A stretch of DNA of 64,000 nucleotides from an uncultured Dehalococcoidia bacterium. GTDB lineage: Bacteria > Chloroflexota > Dehalococcoidia > Lucifugimonadales > Lucifugimonadaceae. Every line of letters starts with the position of its first letter. Within the stretch, counting starts at the first letter, position 1. The notes beneath the pieces were generated by a model, which was not told the origin of the DNA, did not search any database, and saw nothing but the letters and a program-made list of their open reading frames with translations. The DNA lies in NCBI GenBank assembly GCA_958295935.1, contig OY282385.1:744001-808000 (forward strand). The letters are read 5' to 3'. Shown one piece after another: positions 1-8,214 of the stretch. Both the position numbers and the translations under genes were made by a program.

Positions 1-266
1 AGAGCGCTGATAGTAAGAGCGCCAGCGAGGGGAATCCAGGCCGCGCTGGACAAAGACATACCAAAGTCCTCTGCGATCGTAGGAAGCGCCACGCTGGAGA
101 ACACGGTGTCCATTGCGCCGATGAGATTCGCAGCGCCAAGCGCCCAGAAGATACGCCATCGCTGCACGCTCGCGGCATTCGGCAACGAGGCGGAGGCGGG
201 GCGCGCTTCAGTGTCGGCAGGCGGCGGGGTATCTACAACGCTGCGGGATATGTCTGAATCGCGCAT
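1..266 (-). CDS. MFS transporter, DHA2 (EmrB/QacA) type, N-terminal part
   Basis: Only the first 88 codons are present; the gene runs off the left edge. After a roughly 35-residue hydrophilic N-terminus the frame reads WRIFWALGAANLIGAMDT and then a motif of the form D-T-x-x-x-x-x-A-L-P-T-I-A-E-D-F, which is the characteristic first-helix motif (D-T-T-I-V-N-V-A-L-P-x-I) of 14-helix drug-proton antiporters. The translated piece continues into a second hydrophobic segment. Such proteins export drugs or metabolites across the inner membrane by proton antiport. Start chosen at the ATG at 264-266; no good Shine-Dalgarno is visible. Substrate cannot be inferred from this fragment. Confidence 0.75.
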   Translation of the reverse strand, partial: MRDSDISRSVVDTPPPADTEARPASASLPNAASVQRWRIFWALGAANLIGAMDTVFSSVALPTIAEDFGMSLSSAAWIPLAGALTISA

Positions 267-402
267 CGGCCTGGTACGGGCTCAAGGGCGAACGAGAAAA
301 CCCTATTCTCCGGCGCTGCCCCTAGTGAGGAAACCCGACTGCCAGACGGGAACGGGGCTTCCCATCCGCGTTGAGGAAATCTACTAGCGGGGTCTGACCT
401 AT

Positions 403-1257
403 CTACATGCCGCCCTGTCGAGGCGTTTCGTTGCCGGAGTCGGGTTTGCGAGAGACGTCTTGGAGGAATTTCTCGATTTCCGGGGACAGTTCCACCCGCT
501 CCTTGCCTTGCTGCTCCGTCGCCGACTCGGCTCGCTGGTCGTATTCGGTTTCGAATCTCTTGACCAACTCCTGGAGTTGCGGATTGTTCGACATCGCCTT
601 TGCAACCTGTCCATATTGGCGTTCGCCCATCTGAATCTCGGGCAGCTCGGAGCCAAAGCCGTACTGCGAACTGAGAGCCTTGAGAAGCCGCGCAGCTCCG
701 GCGTAGTCGTCATCGAGTTTCAGATAAAGGGGCAAGTGGACTATCAGGCTGAGAGTCTCGATGCCAATTTCCCGCCTGGCGCGGTCCGTCAACTGGCTCG
801 TGAGACTGGTGGGACCCTGGTAGCTGCTTCTGCCCATGCCCACGCCCCCAAAGTCGGCCGGAGGGGTCCAGCCCCGAGCGGAGCCGGTTACTCGTAACGG
901 TCGAGAGTGTGGTACGGAGTCGTACATACCCCCCACCAGTACGTATCGGGTCACTTCCAGCGTCCTGAGCATATCCAGCACACTATCGTTGAAATCCTCC
1001 GCGTTCGCGTGAGGTTCAATCATCTGGAGCAGCAGAAGGTCGGGTTCGGCGGACCTGCGGCCCAACAGGATAGAAGTGTTAGGCGCTCGCACCACGCGCC
1101 GGTTTCTAACGAACTTGATCTCAGGCCGGTAGCGCGTATAGTCATAGAAGCGGCTGGGGCGAGCAAGACGGCCGATCTCCCGCGCCGAAGTAAGCTTACG
1201 GAGACGGCCCATCGAGATGGCCCCTACGTTGCCAACGTTTACCCAAGGCCGCAGCAT
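403..1257 (-). CDS. PAC2 family protein
   Basis: A 284-residue protein of the PAC2 (proteasome assembly chaperone 2-like, PF09754) family. Visible family marks are the early glycine-rich turn (N-V-G-N-V-G, about residues 7-12), the F-Y-D-Y-T-R-x-R-P segment and the central D-F-G-G-V-G-M-G-R segment. The C-terminal 50 residues are charged and probably coiled. Archaeal and eukaryotic relatives assist proteasome assembly; bacterial members are uncharacterised. The ATG at 1257 sits inside the expected first beta strand: the same frame is open upstream to a stop near 1330 and reads L-I-V-G-D-F, so the true start may be a non-ATG codon such as CTG at 1321-1323. Isolated gene, convergent or divergent to neighbours. 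Confidence 0.75.
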   Translation of the reverse strand: MLRPWVNVGNVGAISMGRLRKLTSAREIGRLARPSRFYDYTRYRPEIKFVRNRRVVRAPNTSILLGRRSAEPDLLLLQMIEPHANAEDFNDSVLDMLRTLEVTRYVLVGGMYDSVPHSRPLRVTGSARGWTPPADFGGVGMGRSSYQGPTSLTSQLTDRARREIGIETLSLIVHLPLYLKLDDDYAGAARLLKALSSQYGFGSELPEIQMGERQYGQVAKAMSNNPQLQELVKRFETEYDQRAESATEQQGKERVELSPEIEKFLQDVSRKPDSGNETPRQGGM

Positions 1258-1566
1258 GGCGATACAGTGCGGATGACGGGGCGGCGGGTCAGGCCGCTCT
1301 ATTTCAAAGTCGCCAACGATCAGAAGTCACACTCCGTCCCGCCGTACAGGGCCAATTGCAATTAACCCATTATCACCGCTTGTCAAATCTCGCACCTGCC
1401 CTCAGAGTCAGCAGCGCACGGCCCACCCCCAAGCGATGTCAACAACATCGGTAGAAGGCAGCCAAGATAGCCGCTACGACAGGATTATACTTTTACGACG
1501 GGAGCGCGGCTCACACATTTCACGCGCCGTTAATCACGTTCTGGAGCCGCACCCGCACCGAGCACG
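1258..1566. other. intergenic region upstream of thrB
   Basis: No convincing gene apart from a possible N-terminal extension of the PAC2 frame up to about 1326. A TATACT hexamer at 1486-1491, about 75 bases before the thrB start, could be a -10 element, but no good -35 hexamer is placed 16-18 bases before it. Confidence 0.3.
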
Positions 1567-2469
1567 ATGCCCATGATCGACCAATTGACCGTGAGAGCGC
1601 CCGCAACGACCGCCAACATGGGGCCGGGGTTCGACTCGTTAGGGATGGCTTTGGATCTTTGGAATGAGGCGACCATTGCCTTGGGTGAACCCTCGATCTC
1701 CATCGACGGCGAGGGAGCCGCTGAATTGCCCCGTAACGAATCCAATTCAGTGGTCCAAGGAATTCACGCAGCTTTTCGAGAAGCCGGCAAGGAGGCTCCC
1801 AGCCTGACCGTTCAATGCAACAACGAAGTACCCCTTCGCAGGGGCTTTGGCAGTAGCGCAGCGGCCACAGTCGCAGGACTCATGGCCGGACTGGCTTTGG
1901 CCGGCTGCGATCCCGATCCTGCCCGGTTACTAGACTTGGTGGCAAGCATCGAAGGCCACCCGGACAACTCGGCCGCGGCCATCTACGGGGGATGCTGCAT
2001 CAGTGTGCTGGGCAAAGAGGGCTGGGTAGTCGATCAGGTGCCGTTACCCGAGAACTTGCACGCCGTGGCGTTCGTGCCGGACCTGCGAACCAGTACCACG
2101 GAAGCCAGGGCGATCTTGCCGAGACAGGTCAGCCGGGAAGACGCTGTGTTCAACCTGAGCAGGACTGCTCTGCTGGTCAACGCCCTTGGCAATGGGCGGC
2201 TGGATCTGCTGAGGGAGGCCACGGAGGACCGCCTGCACCAACCTCGACGAGGCGAAGCCTTTCCTGCAATGAAGACCATAATACGCGCCGCGTTGAACGG
2301 CGGCGCGCATGGCGCATTTCTATCCGGTTCCGGTCCTTCAGTGATCGCTCTTACGACCGGGCGCGAGGTAACCGTACTCTACGAAATGACCGAGGCGGCC
2401 AGGCGCCTCCAGCAGCCTGGACGGGGCATGGTCCTTCGCCCCTCTCCCTCTGGCGCCTGCATACTGTAG
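1567..2469 (+). CDS. thrB: homoserine kinase
   Basis: ATP-dependent phosphorylation of L-homoserine to O-phosphohomoserine, the branch step to threonine. The 300-residue length fits the family. GHMP-kinase marks are clear: the N-terminal A-P-A-T-T-A-N-M-G-P-G-F-D-S segment (about residues 10-23), the phosphate-binding motif P-L-R-R-G-F-G-S-S-A-A-A (about 92-103), and the C-terminal glycine-rich G-A-F-L-S-G-S-G-P-S segment near residue 250. The stop codon is two bases before the lysC start, so the two are co-transcribed and probably translationally coupled, putting first and committed steps of aspartate-derived amino acid synthesis together. Confidence 0.95.
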   Translation: MPMIDQLTVRAPATTANMGPGFDSLGMALDLWNEATIALGEPSISIDGEGAAELPRNESNSVVQGIHAAFREAGKEAPSLTVQCNNEVPLRRGFGSSAAATVAGLMAGLALAGCDPDPARLLDLVASIEGHPDNSAAAIYGGCCISVLGKEGWVVDQVPLPENLHAVAFVPDLRTSTTEARAILPRQVSREDAVFNLSRTALLVNALGNGRLDLLREATEDRLHQPRRGEAFPAMKTIIRAALNGGAHGAFLSGSGPSVIALTTGREVTVLYEMTEAARRLQQPGRGMVLRPSPSGACIL

Positions 2470-2471
2470 CG

Positions 2472-3710
2472 GTGAGCCAAGAACAGATCATAGTGCAAAA
2501 GTTCGGCGGGAGTTCCATCGCCGATCCCATTCGCATACGCGAAGTTGCCAGCCGTATCTGCCGCAGCAGGCTTGCAGGAGCGAATCTCGTCATAGTGGTG
2601 TCGGCAATGGGCAATACCACCGACGACCTCATCCGCCTGGCAGGTGAAACGGCCGGCGCAGACGGCGCCCCCAACCTGCGGGAGGTTGACACCCTCCTAT
2701 CGACCGGCGAGCTCGTAAGCGCCACGCTGATGGCCATCGCCATACAGTCCATGGGCCAAGACGTAGTGAGCCTTTCCGGAACTCAGGCGGGCATCAGAAC
2801 CGAGTCCACGCACGGTTCCGCCCGCATATCAGCCGTAGACCCGGCCAGACTGCGTAGAGAGTTGGACGCAGGCAGAATACTGATCGTGGCCGGTTTCCAG
2901 GGAGTCACCGAAATGGGCGACGTCACGACCCTCGGCCGTGGCGGGTCGGACACCACCGCGGTGGCGGTGGCAGCCGCGTTGGGCGCGGAGCGGTGCGAGA
3001 TATACACAGACGTTGACGGTATCTACACGTCCGACCCTCGGCTAGTGCCAGAAGCTCGTAAGCTGGCCGAGATTGGATACGAAGAGATGCTGGAGATGGC
3101 GATGCTCGGCGCGAAGATGAACCCACGCTCCATCGAGTTGGGCGCGGTATACAGCGTGCCCATGCTCGTAGCATCATCGTTCGCAGATGCGCCCGGCACA
3201 CTCATCCACGGAGGCGAACCAACTTTGGAAGTCCGCAGAGCGATTACCGGAATACCGGTCGACAGAAACGTGGCCAAGATAACAGTGCGAGGCGTCAAAG
3301 ACCGCCCCGGTGTGGCTGCGGCGCTTTTCGAGCCCCTCGCCGATGCCGGAATCAGTGTCGACGTGATCGTACAGAACGCCAGCGCAGACGGCCTGACCGA
3401 CATGACGTTCACCGTAGCGCGCGCAGACGTGCAGAGGGCTCTAGCGGTTGCCAGGGACCGGAGCGAAGTAGAATCTTCAGAAGTAACCGGCGACCCGGAC
3501 ATGGCCAAGGTGAGCGTAGTTGGAACAGGTATGCAGAACTCTCCGGGCTATGCCGCTCGCATGTTCCGGGCTCTGGCATCGGCCGGGGTCAACATCGAGA
3601 TGATCACCACCTCGGAAATTCGCATAACCTGCATTGTCCGAAGAGACCAGGCACAAGCGGCAGCGCAGGCCTTGCACGCAGCATTCAAACTGGACAAGGC
3701 TGCGGACTGA
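2472..3710 (+). CDS. lysC: aspartate kinase
   Basis: Phosphorylates L-aspartate, the first step towards lysine, methionine and threonine. The frame is open further upstream inside thrB, but the GTG at 2472-2474 gives V-S-Q-E-Q-I-I-V-Q-K-F-G-G-S-S, the normal N-terminus, and a 412-residue product of usual length. Kinase marks: K-F-G-G-S-S near residue 9, the G-R-G-G-S-D-T-T-A loop near 155, and Y-T-D-V-D-G-I-Y-T-S-D-P-R near 180. Two C-terminal ACT domains follow (about 265-335 and 345-410), the usual allosteric sites for lysine and/or threonine. Forms an operon with thrB. Confidence 0.95.
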   Translation: MSQEQIIVQKFGGSSIADPIRIREVASRICRSRLAGANLVIVVSAMGNTTDDLIRLAGETAGADGAPNLREVDTLLSTGELVSATLMAIAIQSMGQDVVSLSGTQAGIRTESTHGSARISAVDPARLRRELDAGRILIVAGFQGVTEMGDVTTLGRGGSDTTAVAVAAALGAERCEIYTDVDGIYTSDPRLVPEARKLAEIGYEEMLEMAMLGAKMNPRSIELGAVYSVPMLVASSFADAPGTLIHGGEPTLEVRRAITGIPVDRNVAKITVRGVKDRPGVAAALFEPLADAGISVDVIVQNASADGLTDMTFTVARADVQRALAVARDRSEVESSEVTGDPDMAKVSVVGTGMQNSPGYAARMFRALASAGVNIEMITTSEIRITCIVRRDQAQAAAQALHAAFKLDKAAD

Positions 3711-3740
3711 TACCGCTCCCCCATCCAACACGTAACCAAG

Positions 3741-4493
3741 TTGGCAATACCCGCCCTCTCTGTCATCGTCCCTGCCTACAACGAAGAGGCAGGCATAGAC
3801 GAAACGATTACCCGCTTGCTCGATTACCTGACCAGTGGCAAGCGGGAATGGGAGTTGATCGTCGTAAATGACGGCAGCGAGGACAATACAGCGCAGTTGG
3901 TCGCTGCCAAATCCAGCGGTGAACAGCGCATTCGCCTGATTGACGCACCCCACCGGGGAAAGGGAGCTGCAGTGCGAAGGGGAATGCTCGAGGCACGCGG
4001 GCGCTACCGATTTCTATGCGACGCTGATCTATCTATGCCCCCGGAGCACGTCGAGCGTTTCTTCGACGGAATCGGAGACGTTCCAAGTTTCGACGTAGCA
4101 ATAGGTTCCAGAGAGGCGCCCGGGGCCAGACGCATTGGAGAGCCGTGGCGCAGGCACTTTATCGGGCGGGCGTTCAATTGCCTCGTGCGGTTCACAGCCG
4201 TCAGGGGTATTGAGGACACTCAATGCGGGTTCAAGCTCTTCAGCGCGGCGGCGGCGGAAAACGTTTTCAGTATGCAGAGGCTGGACGGCTGGGCGTTCGA
4301 CGTGGAAATCCTGTTTCTGGCGCGAAAGGCGGGGTTCAGCATAGGCGAGGTGCCCATAGATTGGCGCTGTGACACCAACAGCCGGGTTGACCTACTGCGC
4401 GGCGGCAGCGCCTTTCTTGACGTGCTGAGGATCAGATTGAACGACGCGTTGGGCAAGTACCGCGTAGAGACGGCGGAGAGCGGTGACCCCTGA
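3741..4493 (+). CDS. family 2 glycosyltransferase, dolichyl-phosphate glucosyltransferase-like
   Basis: A 250-residue GT-A fold glycosyltransferase. The N-terminus S-V-I-V-P-A-Y-N-E-E, the V-V-N-D-G-S-x-D-N-T segment and the C-D-A-D-L-S-M-P-P metal-binding motif (about residue 94) are those of the ALG5/DPM1 group, which transfers a sugar from a nucleotide-sugar to polyprenyl phosphate at the cytoplasmic face of the membrane. Q-C-G-F-K-L-F near residue 160 is also typical. No membrane helices are evident, so it is probably peripheral. The start is TTG at 3741; the stop overlaps the start of the decayed gene that follows by 11 bases, which points to a former translationally coupled operon with the second glycosyltransferase. 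Confidence 0.85.
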   Translation: MAIPALSVIVPAYNEEAGIDETITRLLDYLTSGKREWELIVVNDGSEDNTAQLVAAKSSGEQRIRLIDAPHRGKGAAVRRGMLEARGRYRFLCDADLSMPPEHVERFFDGIGDVPSFDVAIGSREAPGARRIGEPWRRHFIGRAFNCLVRFTAVRGIEDTQCGFKLFSAAAAENVFSMQRLDGWAFDVEILFLARKAGFSIGEVPIDWRCDTNSRVDLLRGGSAFLDVLRIRLNDALGKYRVETAESGDP

Positions 4494-4715
4494 AACAACA
4501 GACACGGCCTTGCGCAGACTGCTGACGGAGGCTTGGACGATAGCGGCGGTCGGCCCGTTCCCCAAGCCTGACCGAGCCAGCCGCGTCATGGCGCCTTACT
4601 TGGGGATACCGGGTACGTATGCCCTCGGCCAATCCAGCTATCGACTCATGGAACGCTGTATGAAGATCGAGCCGCGCCGCCTGGCGACGGTCTGAAGATG
4701 TACTTCGCATGGTGA
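4483..4715 (+). pseudogene. decayed CoA-binding (YccU-like) protein gene
   Basis: The GTG frame from 4483 reads A-W-T-I-A-A-V-G-P-F-P-K-P-D-R-A-S-R-V-M-A-P-Y-L, matching the N-terminal Rossmann strand of CoA-binding domain proteins (COG1832). The next homologous stretch, G-Y-R-V-R-M-P-S-A-N-P-A-I-D-S, lies in the second frame at about 4604-4648, and L-Y-E-D-R-A-A-P-P-G-D lies in the third frame from about 4656 to a TGA at 4713-4715. The family is usually about 135 residues; only about 78 codons remain, so at least two frameshifts and a 3-prime deletion are implied. The 5-prime overlap with the upstream glycosyltransferase and the ATGGTGA overlap with the downstream one are preserved, showing the ancestral operon structure. 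Confidence 0.8.
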
Positions 4716-5470
4716 AGACGCCAACTGTGGGACAAGAAGTCGAACGGCCTCGTGTCGTGGCGGTCGTGCCCACGTACAACGAGCGTGAGAACCTGCCGGC
4801 CCTGTTCGAGCAACTCTCAGGCCTTGGCGTCGAGGGTATGCGGATACTGGTCGTCGATGACAACTCGCCGGACGGTACCGGTCAGCTCGCAGACCAGCTC
4901 GCAGACCGCAACCCCGGCGCAATAGAAGTCATACACCGGCCCGGGAAAATGGGCCTCGGGCAAGCTTACGTACACGGTTTTGGTCGCGCTCTCGAACTGG
5001 GCGCCGAGGCGGTCGTACAGATGGACGCCGACATGTCGCACCCGCCGGAGCACGTGCCAGTGATGCTAGACAAGCTGCGAGACTACGACGTCGTGGTCGG
5101 ATCGCGCTACGTGGCAGGCGGCGGAGGCGATCCGGCGTGGTCTTTTACTCGCCGGTTGATCAGCAGGTTAGGCAGCGCAGGCATCCGGCTGGTATTGGGG
5201 CTCAAGGTCAAAGACGCCACGTCCGGCTTCAAGGCCTTTAGAAGCGGGGCGTTGGAAGCGATCGGCATTGCCCGCGGCGCTGAGCTTTCGGGTTTCGGGT
5301 TTCAGGCTGAAGTGGCATACCGCTGCCAGCAGGCAGGGATGCAGGTCACCGAGCATCCCTTCGTATTCTTGGAGCGCAGAGAGGGTAAGTCCAAGATGTC
5401 CCTGGGTATAATGGCAGAGGCCTTCGCGCGTCTCACGCTGCTGCGCCTGCGCGGCTATCGCCGCGATTAG
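4709..5470 (+). CDS. polyprenol monophosphomannose synthase (DPM1-like glycosyltransferase)
   Basis: A 253-residue family 2 glycosyltransferase. [24 protein letters not shown] and [11 protein letters not shown] (about residues 112-122) are the classic DPM1 motifs: nucleotide-sugar binding, then the D-x-D metal site. D-A-T-S-G-F-K-A-F near residue 170 and F-x-E-R-x-x-G-x-S-K-M near residue 230 are the remaining signatures. The reaction is GDP-mannose plus polyprenyl phosphate to polyprenyl-phosphomannose, a donor for extracytoplasmic mannosylation. There is no C-terminal membrane domain, unlike the fused actinobacterial form. It ends the run that begins with the ALG5-like gene at 3741. Confidence 0.9.
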   Translation: MVKTPTVGQEVERPRVVAVVPTYNERENLPALFEQLSGLGVEGMRILVVDDNSPDGTGQLADQLADRNPGAIEVIHRPGKMGLGQAYVHGFGRALELGAEAVVQMDADMSHPPEHVPVMLDKLRDYDVVVGSRYVAGGGGDPAWSFTRRLISRLGSAGIRLVLGLKVKDATSGFKAFRSGALEAIGIARGAELSGFGFQAEVAYRCQQAGMQVTEHPFVFLERREGKSKMSLGIMAEAFARLTLLRLRGYRRD

Positions 5471-5474
5471 AACG

Positions 5475-5480
5475 TATACT
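5475..5480 (+). promoter_or_regulatory. -10 element of the tRNA-Pro promoter
   Basis: TATACT ends 16 bases before the mature tRNA 5-prime end, the right distance for a short 5-prime leader. No strong -35 hexamer is visible in the upstream coding sequence. Confidence 0.45.
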
Positions 5481-5496
5481 TAACCCATTGACCTTT

Positions 5497-5573
5497 CGGG
5501 GAGTGGCGCAGTTTGGTAGCGCGCTGCGTTCGGGACGCAGAGGTCCCGGGTTCAAATCCCGGCTCCCCGACCA
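5497..5573 (+). tRNA. tRNA-Pro (anticodon CGG)
   Basis: A 77-base cloverleaf. The acceptor arm pairs C-G-G-G-G-A-G at 5497-5503 with C-T-C-C-C-C-G at 5563-5569, the discriminator is A, and CCA is encoded at 5571-5573. The anticodon stem C-T-G-C-G / C-G-C-A-G encloses the loop T-T-C-G-G-G-A, giving anticodon CGG, which reads CCG codons. The T arm contains G-G-T-T-C-A-A-A-T. A CCCGGG site falls inside its T stem. Confidence 0.97.
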
Positions 5574-5621
5574 TATAAACGGCCCTTCACCCCTACGCCT
5601 CATGCGTCTTTCGGTAAAGAG

Positions 5622-5660
5622 AAACTGCCGCAGGCGGGAGGAGGAAGCCTGCGGCAGTTT
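5622..5660. terminator. bidirectional intrinsic terminator after tRNA-Pro
   Basis: A perfect 14-bp inverted repeat, 5622-5635 with 5647-5660 (arm beginning AAACTGCCGCAGG), enclosing an 11-base loop. The outer AAA/TTT ends make it usable from both strands: it would end the tRNA transcript and the convergent transcript of the exported-protein gene at 5720-6319. Confidence 0.85.
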
Positions 5661-5719
5661 GGATTGGGTTGGGTCAGGACCTGGGTCGAGTCGGTTCCCC
5701 TATGAGAGGTTTCAAACCC

Positions 5720-6319
5720 CTAATCCTCGTCCAAGTCATCAAATCCGTACTTCCCAAAATCCCCGCCGCCCATGCCCTCGCAGAAATCCGCCTTGCCGAA
5801 ACGGTCTTTCTCAGGCAGCAGTCGGCCTACGGCCTCAGGGCGGTCCTCGATCCAGTCGACTATCGCCGTCCGCTCCTGCTCGGTGATCAACCCCTTTGTA
5901 ACCATCCAGCCGAGTTTCTCTGAAGACCTTTCCGAGCCGCCGTGCAACTCTGCCAGTCCGAACTTGCCGTACCGTCCGATTTCGCCGGAGACTTCGGGCC
6001 AGGCGGACAGCCAGGAGCGAATCTCGGTTGCCTCGTCGGCAGTTATCACGTCTTTATCGACCGCGCCGGTAACAAAGGCCTCGACTTTGGCCTCCATCGC
6101 CTCGGTTTTCGCTTGGGACAGGGCAGACTTCAGGTCCTCCGCATCCACTCCCACGATCTCCGCCGCCCGTTCCACAATGTCTACCTCGCCCACGTCTGCC
6201 CTACCCCCGGTTTGCCCCCAGGCCATCGTCGCGCCCATCACGCCAGCCAGGACCAGCGCTCCGATCGCTACCATCACCGCCACCGTCTTTCTCTTCATCC
6301 TTCGCATCACAGTCTCCAT
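5720..6319 (-). CDS. exported acidic protein with repeated helix-turn segments
   Basis: A 199-residue protein with a basic N-terminus (M-R-R-M-K-R-K-T) and a hydrophobic stretch of about 20 residues ending A-W-G-Q-T, a probable Sec signal peptide cleaved near residue 36. The mature part is acidic and contains V-G-V-D-A-E-D-L-K-S-A-L-S-Q-A and two related helical units, I-T-A-D-E-A-T-E-I-R-S-W-L and I-T-E-Q-E-R-T-A-I-V-D-W-I, reminiscent of DUF2680-type secreted proteins. Function unknown; an envelope or extracytoplasmic role is inferred only from the signal peptide. It converges on the tRNA and shares its terminator. Confidence 0.7.
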   Translation of the reverse strand: METVMRRMKRKTVAVMVAIGALVLAGVMGATMAWGQTGGRADVGEVDIVERAAEIVGVDAEDLKSALSQAKTEAMEAKVEAFVTGAVDKDVITADEATEIRSWLSAWPEVSGEIGRYGKFGLAELHGGSERSSEKLGWMVTKGLITEQERTAIVDWIEDRPEAVGRLLPEKDRFGKADFCEGMGGGDFGKYGFDDLDED

Positions 6320-6630
6320 TCTGAGCTTTGTCGATGGAATCCGGACTCATCCATGGCAATCGTTAAGAGGCGTCACCAGGGCCGGATTCACGTTTCACTG
6401 TCAACACCCTAAGACCTAAAGTTTTAGATACTGTGAATAAATCATGGAGACTTTGTGTAGCATCCGACCACTGATTCCATACCTTTGGGGGGACGCATCT
6501 CGCGGCGTCCCGCGCCATCCCGGCCTCCAAGACAGAATCCGGACGTTAGGGCGTCCCCTGCACGGCCAACGCAGCATCACGTCCCTTCCGCGCCCATCCA
6601 CTCTACCGCCGCAGTACGACCCCGTCTCTA
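6320..6630. other. intergenic region with no supported gene
   Basis: Short frames exist on both strands but none shows recognisable protein features. A TTGACA hexamer lies on the minus strand near 6400, upstream of the exported-protein gene, but no matching -10 is found at normal spacing. Confidence 0.3.
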
Positions 6631-6852
6631 TCAGCGGGAAGACAAACTCGGCGTACGGTACTCTGGGGGCAGCAGGTTAGGCGCTCCATCCTCTATCTGG
6701 TACGTCTCGCCAAGTCGCTTGCAAGTAAGCGTCCCGGACATGATCTCATCGCCATTGGCCGACTCGATCTCCAGATCCAGATCGGCTTTGCACACCGGGC
6801 ACGCCAGGATCGCCATCATCTCTTTCTTCATGACTCCATGATCCCCGTTCAC
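6631..6852 (-). CDS. Trm112 family zinc-ribbon-like protein
   Basis: A 73-residue protein with M-A-I-L-A-C-P-V-C-K-A-D-L near the start and G-T-L-T-C-K-R-L-G-E-T-Y-Q-I-E-D-G-A-P-N-L-L-P-P at the end, the Trm112p-like (PF03966) pattern. The first Cys pair is intact, but the second is reduced to a single Cys (C-K-R-L instead of C-x-x-C), so zinc binding may be lost. Eukaryotic Trm112 activates several methyltransferases; bacterial members are poorly defined. The GTG start at 6852 overlaps the TGA of the upstream flavoprotein gene (GTGA), showing translational coupling; an internal ATG at 6831 is the alternative start. Confidence 0.85.
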   Translation of the reverse strand: MNGDHGVMKKEMMAILACPVCKADLDLEIESANGDEIMSGTLTCKRLGETYQIEDGAPNLLPPEYRTPSLSSR

Positions 6853-7826
6853 GTTGCTGCTCCGGTAGAGGCGCCTAGCTTCGACGGGTGTTCAGAGACG
6901 TAGGTGTAAGCCGACAGTGCTGCGACGGCTCCCTGTGCCGCAGCGGTAACCGTCTGCTTCAACGCTCCTGATGCGTCGGTGAGATCCCCGGCAGCGTAGA
7001 TCCCGGGCATGTTCGTCTGCATAAGCCGATTGACGTGCACCTCATCGGTCGCGGAGTTCAATTCCAGTTCCAGCTCGCGGGCGACCTGTGTGCGCGGATC
7101 CGCTCCGATCTCGATGAACAGGCCGTCCACGTCCAGCGAGTCCCGTCCCTCATAGGGCCTGCTGATGCAAATGCCCCGGAGTCCCTCTTCGTCCGAGCCC
7201 AGCAAGGCGGTCACTTCGGTCGACGTGAGCCGTGCTACGTTCCCGGTCTGTTCTAGGATGCGAAGCAGTACGGGTTCGGGTCTGGTGAAGCTTTCTCGCC
7301 GGTAGATCAAATACACCTGAGCAGCGTACTTGGCGATGAGTACAGCGCCCTCGACGGCTGCGCTGCCGCCGCCAACCACCGCCACACGCTTGCCGCGGTA
7401 GAGAGGCGCATCGCAGGTGGAGCAATATGAAACTCCTTTGCCAACCCATTCGTCCTCATGAGGCAGGTAGAGCTTGCGCCTCTCTCGACCGATGGCGAGT
7501 ATCACGGAGAGGGCCCGTACCGTAGACCCATCCTCCAGGTCGCACAGAAATGCATCGCCTTCAGGCCGCACGTGTACAAGGTCCGAAGAAACAAGGGGAA
7601 CTTCCAGCGCGTCGGTCTGTTCCTTGAACCTGAGCATGAGGTCGAATCCGTCAACGTCCAGGGCGCCGGGATAGTTTTCGATCAGGCCGCCGGTAGCGGT
7701 CTCTCCCCCAAACTGCTCCGCCGCCATCAGAGTATCCAACTGGTAGCGAGCGGAGTACAGGGCCGCTGCGTAAGCCGCGGCCCCCTGCCCTGCTATCAGT
7801 ACGTCCAGTGTTCTCATTTCACCCAT
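6849..7826 (-). CDS. thioredoxin-reductase-like FAD/NAD(P) oxidoreductase
   Basis: A 325-residue flavoprotein with the low-molecular-weight thioredoxin reductase layout: N-terminal FAD-binding segment (V-L-I-A-G-Q-G-A-A-A-Y-A-A, the usual G-x-G-P-A-G changed to G-Q-G-A-A-A), the redox pair C-S-T-C-D-A-P at about residues 134-140, the NAD(P)-binding G-G-G-S-A-A-V-E-G-A loop near residue 153, and the C-terminal FAD motif G-I-Y-A-A-G-D-L-T-D near residue 285. It would pass electrons from NADPH to a thioredoxin or similar disulfide protein. It is coupled to the Trm112-like gene downstream. Confidence 0.85.
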   Translation of the reverse strand: MGEMRTLDVLIAGQGAAAYAAALYSARYQLDTLMAAEQFGGETATGGLIENYPGALDVDGFDLMLRFKEQTDALEVPLVSSDLVHVRPEGDAFLCDLEDGSTVRALSVILAIGRERRKLYLPHEDEWVGKGVSYCSTCDAPLYRGKRVAVVGGGSAAVEGAVLIAKYAAQVYLIYRRESFTRPEPVLLRILEQTGNVARLTSTEVTALLGSDEEGLRGICISRPYEGRDSLDVDGLFIEIGADPRTQVARELELELNSATDEVHVNRLMQTNMPGIYAAGDLTDASGALKQTVTAAAQGAVAALSAYTYVSEHPSKLGASTGAAT

Positions 7827-7830
7827 CAGG

Positions 7831-7867
7831 CTTTCCGGCGCGAGCTTTCCGGCGCGAGCTTTCCGGC
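7831..7867. repeat. 14-bp tandem repeat
   Basis: Two complete copies and a partial third of ctttccggcgcgag directly upstream of the flavoprotein start. Confidence 0.9.
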
Positions 7868-8168
7868 ATAGGGCTTTACGAAATGCCAGTGGCGCAGGTA
7901 TCTACTCTGCTCGTATGCGTCTCCGGAAGATGTCCCTATGCCTCGCTGGGTTGACCTTGGAAGACCTGCTGGCCAAGCGTTGGCCTTTTCCCACCTTCTA
8001 TCTTAACGAAGAATGGATTTTCCCATAGCCCAACCAAGTTGAGCGGGGAAGGCTCCTTGGGCCGGCAGCAAGTTTCCGACAAGGTAGCAGCCGCACTCTC
8101 CCACGATTTCATGAATGTCGATTGCCCGATTGCCCTTTAGTGACGGCATGATTAGCATTATGGATTGT

Positions 8169-8197
8169 CCGGCAACCATACGCCGGCAACGTTTTTT
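8169..8197 (+). terminator. possible terminator or attenuator hairpin before the GGR-like gene
   Basis: C-C-G-G-C at 8169-8173 pairs with G-C-C-G-G at 8182-8186, followed after five bases by six T residues (8192-8197). The ribosome site AGGAG starts only four bases later. The stem is short, so this is weak as a terminator. The rest of the 388-bp gap 7827-8214 shows no gene. Confidence 0.35.
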
Positions 8198-8214
8198 GAC
8201 AGGAGTCTTCCTTA

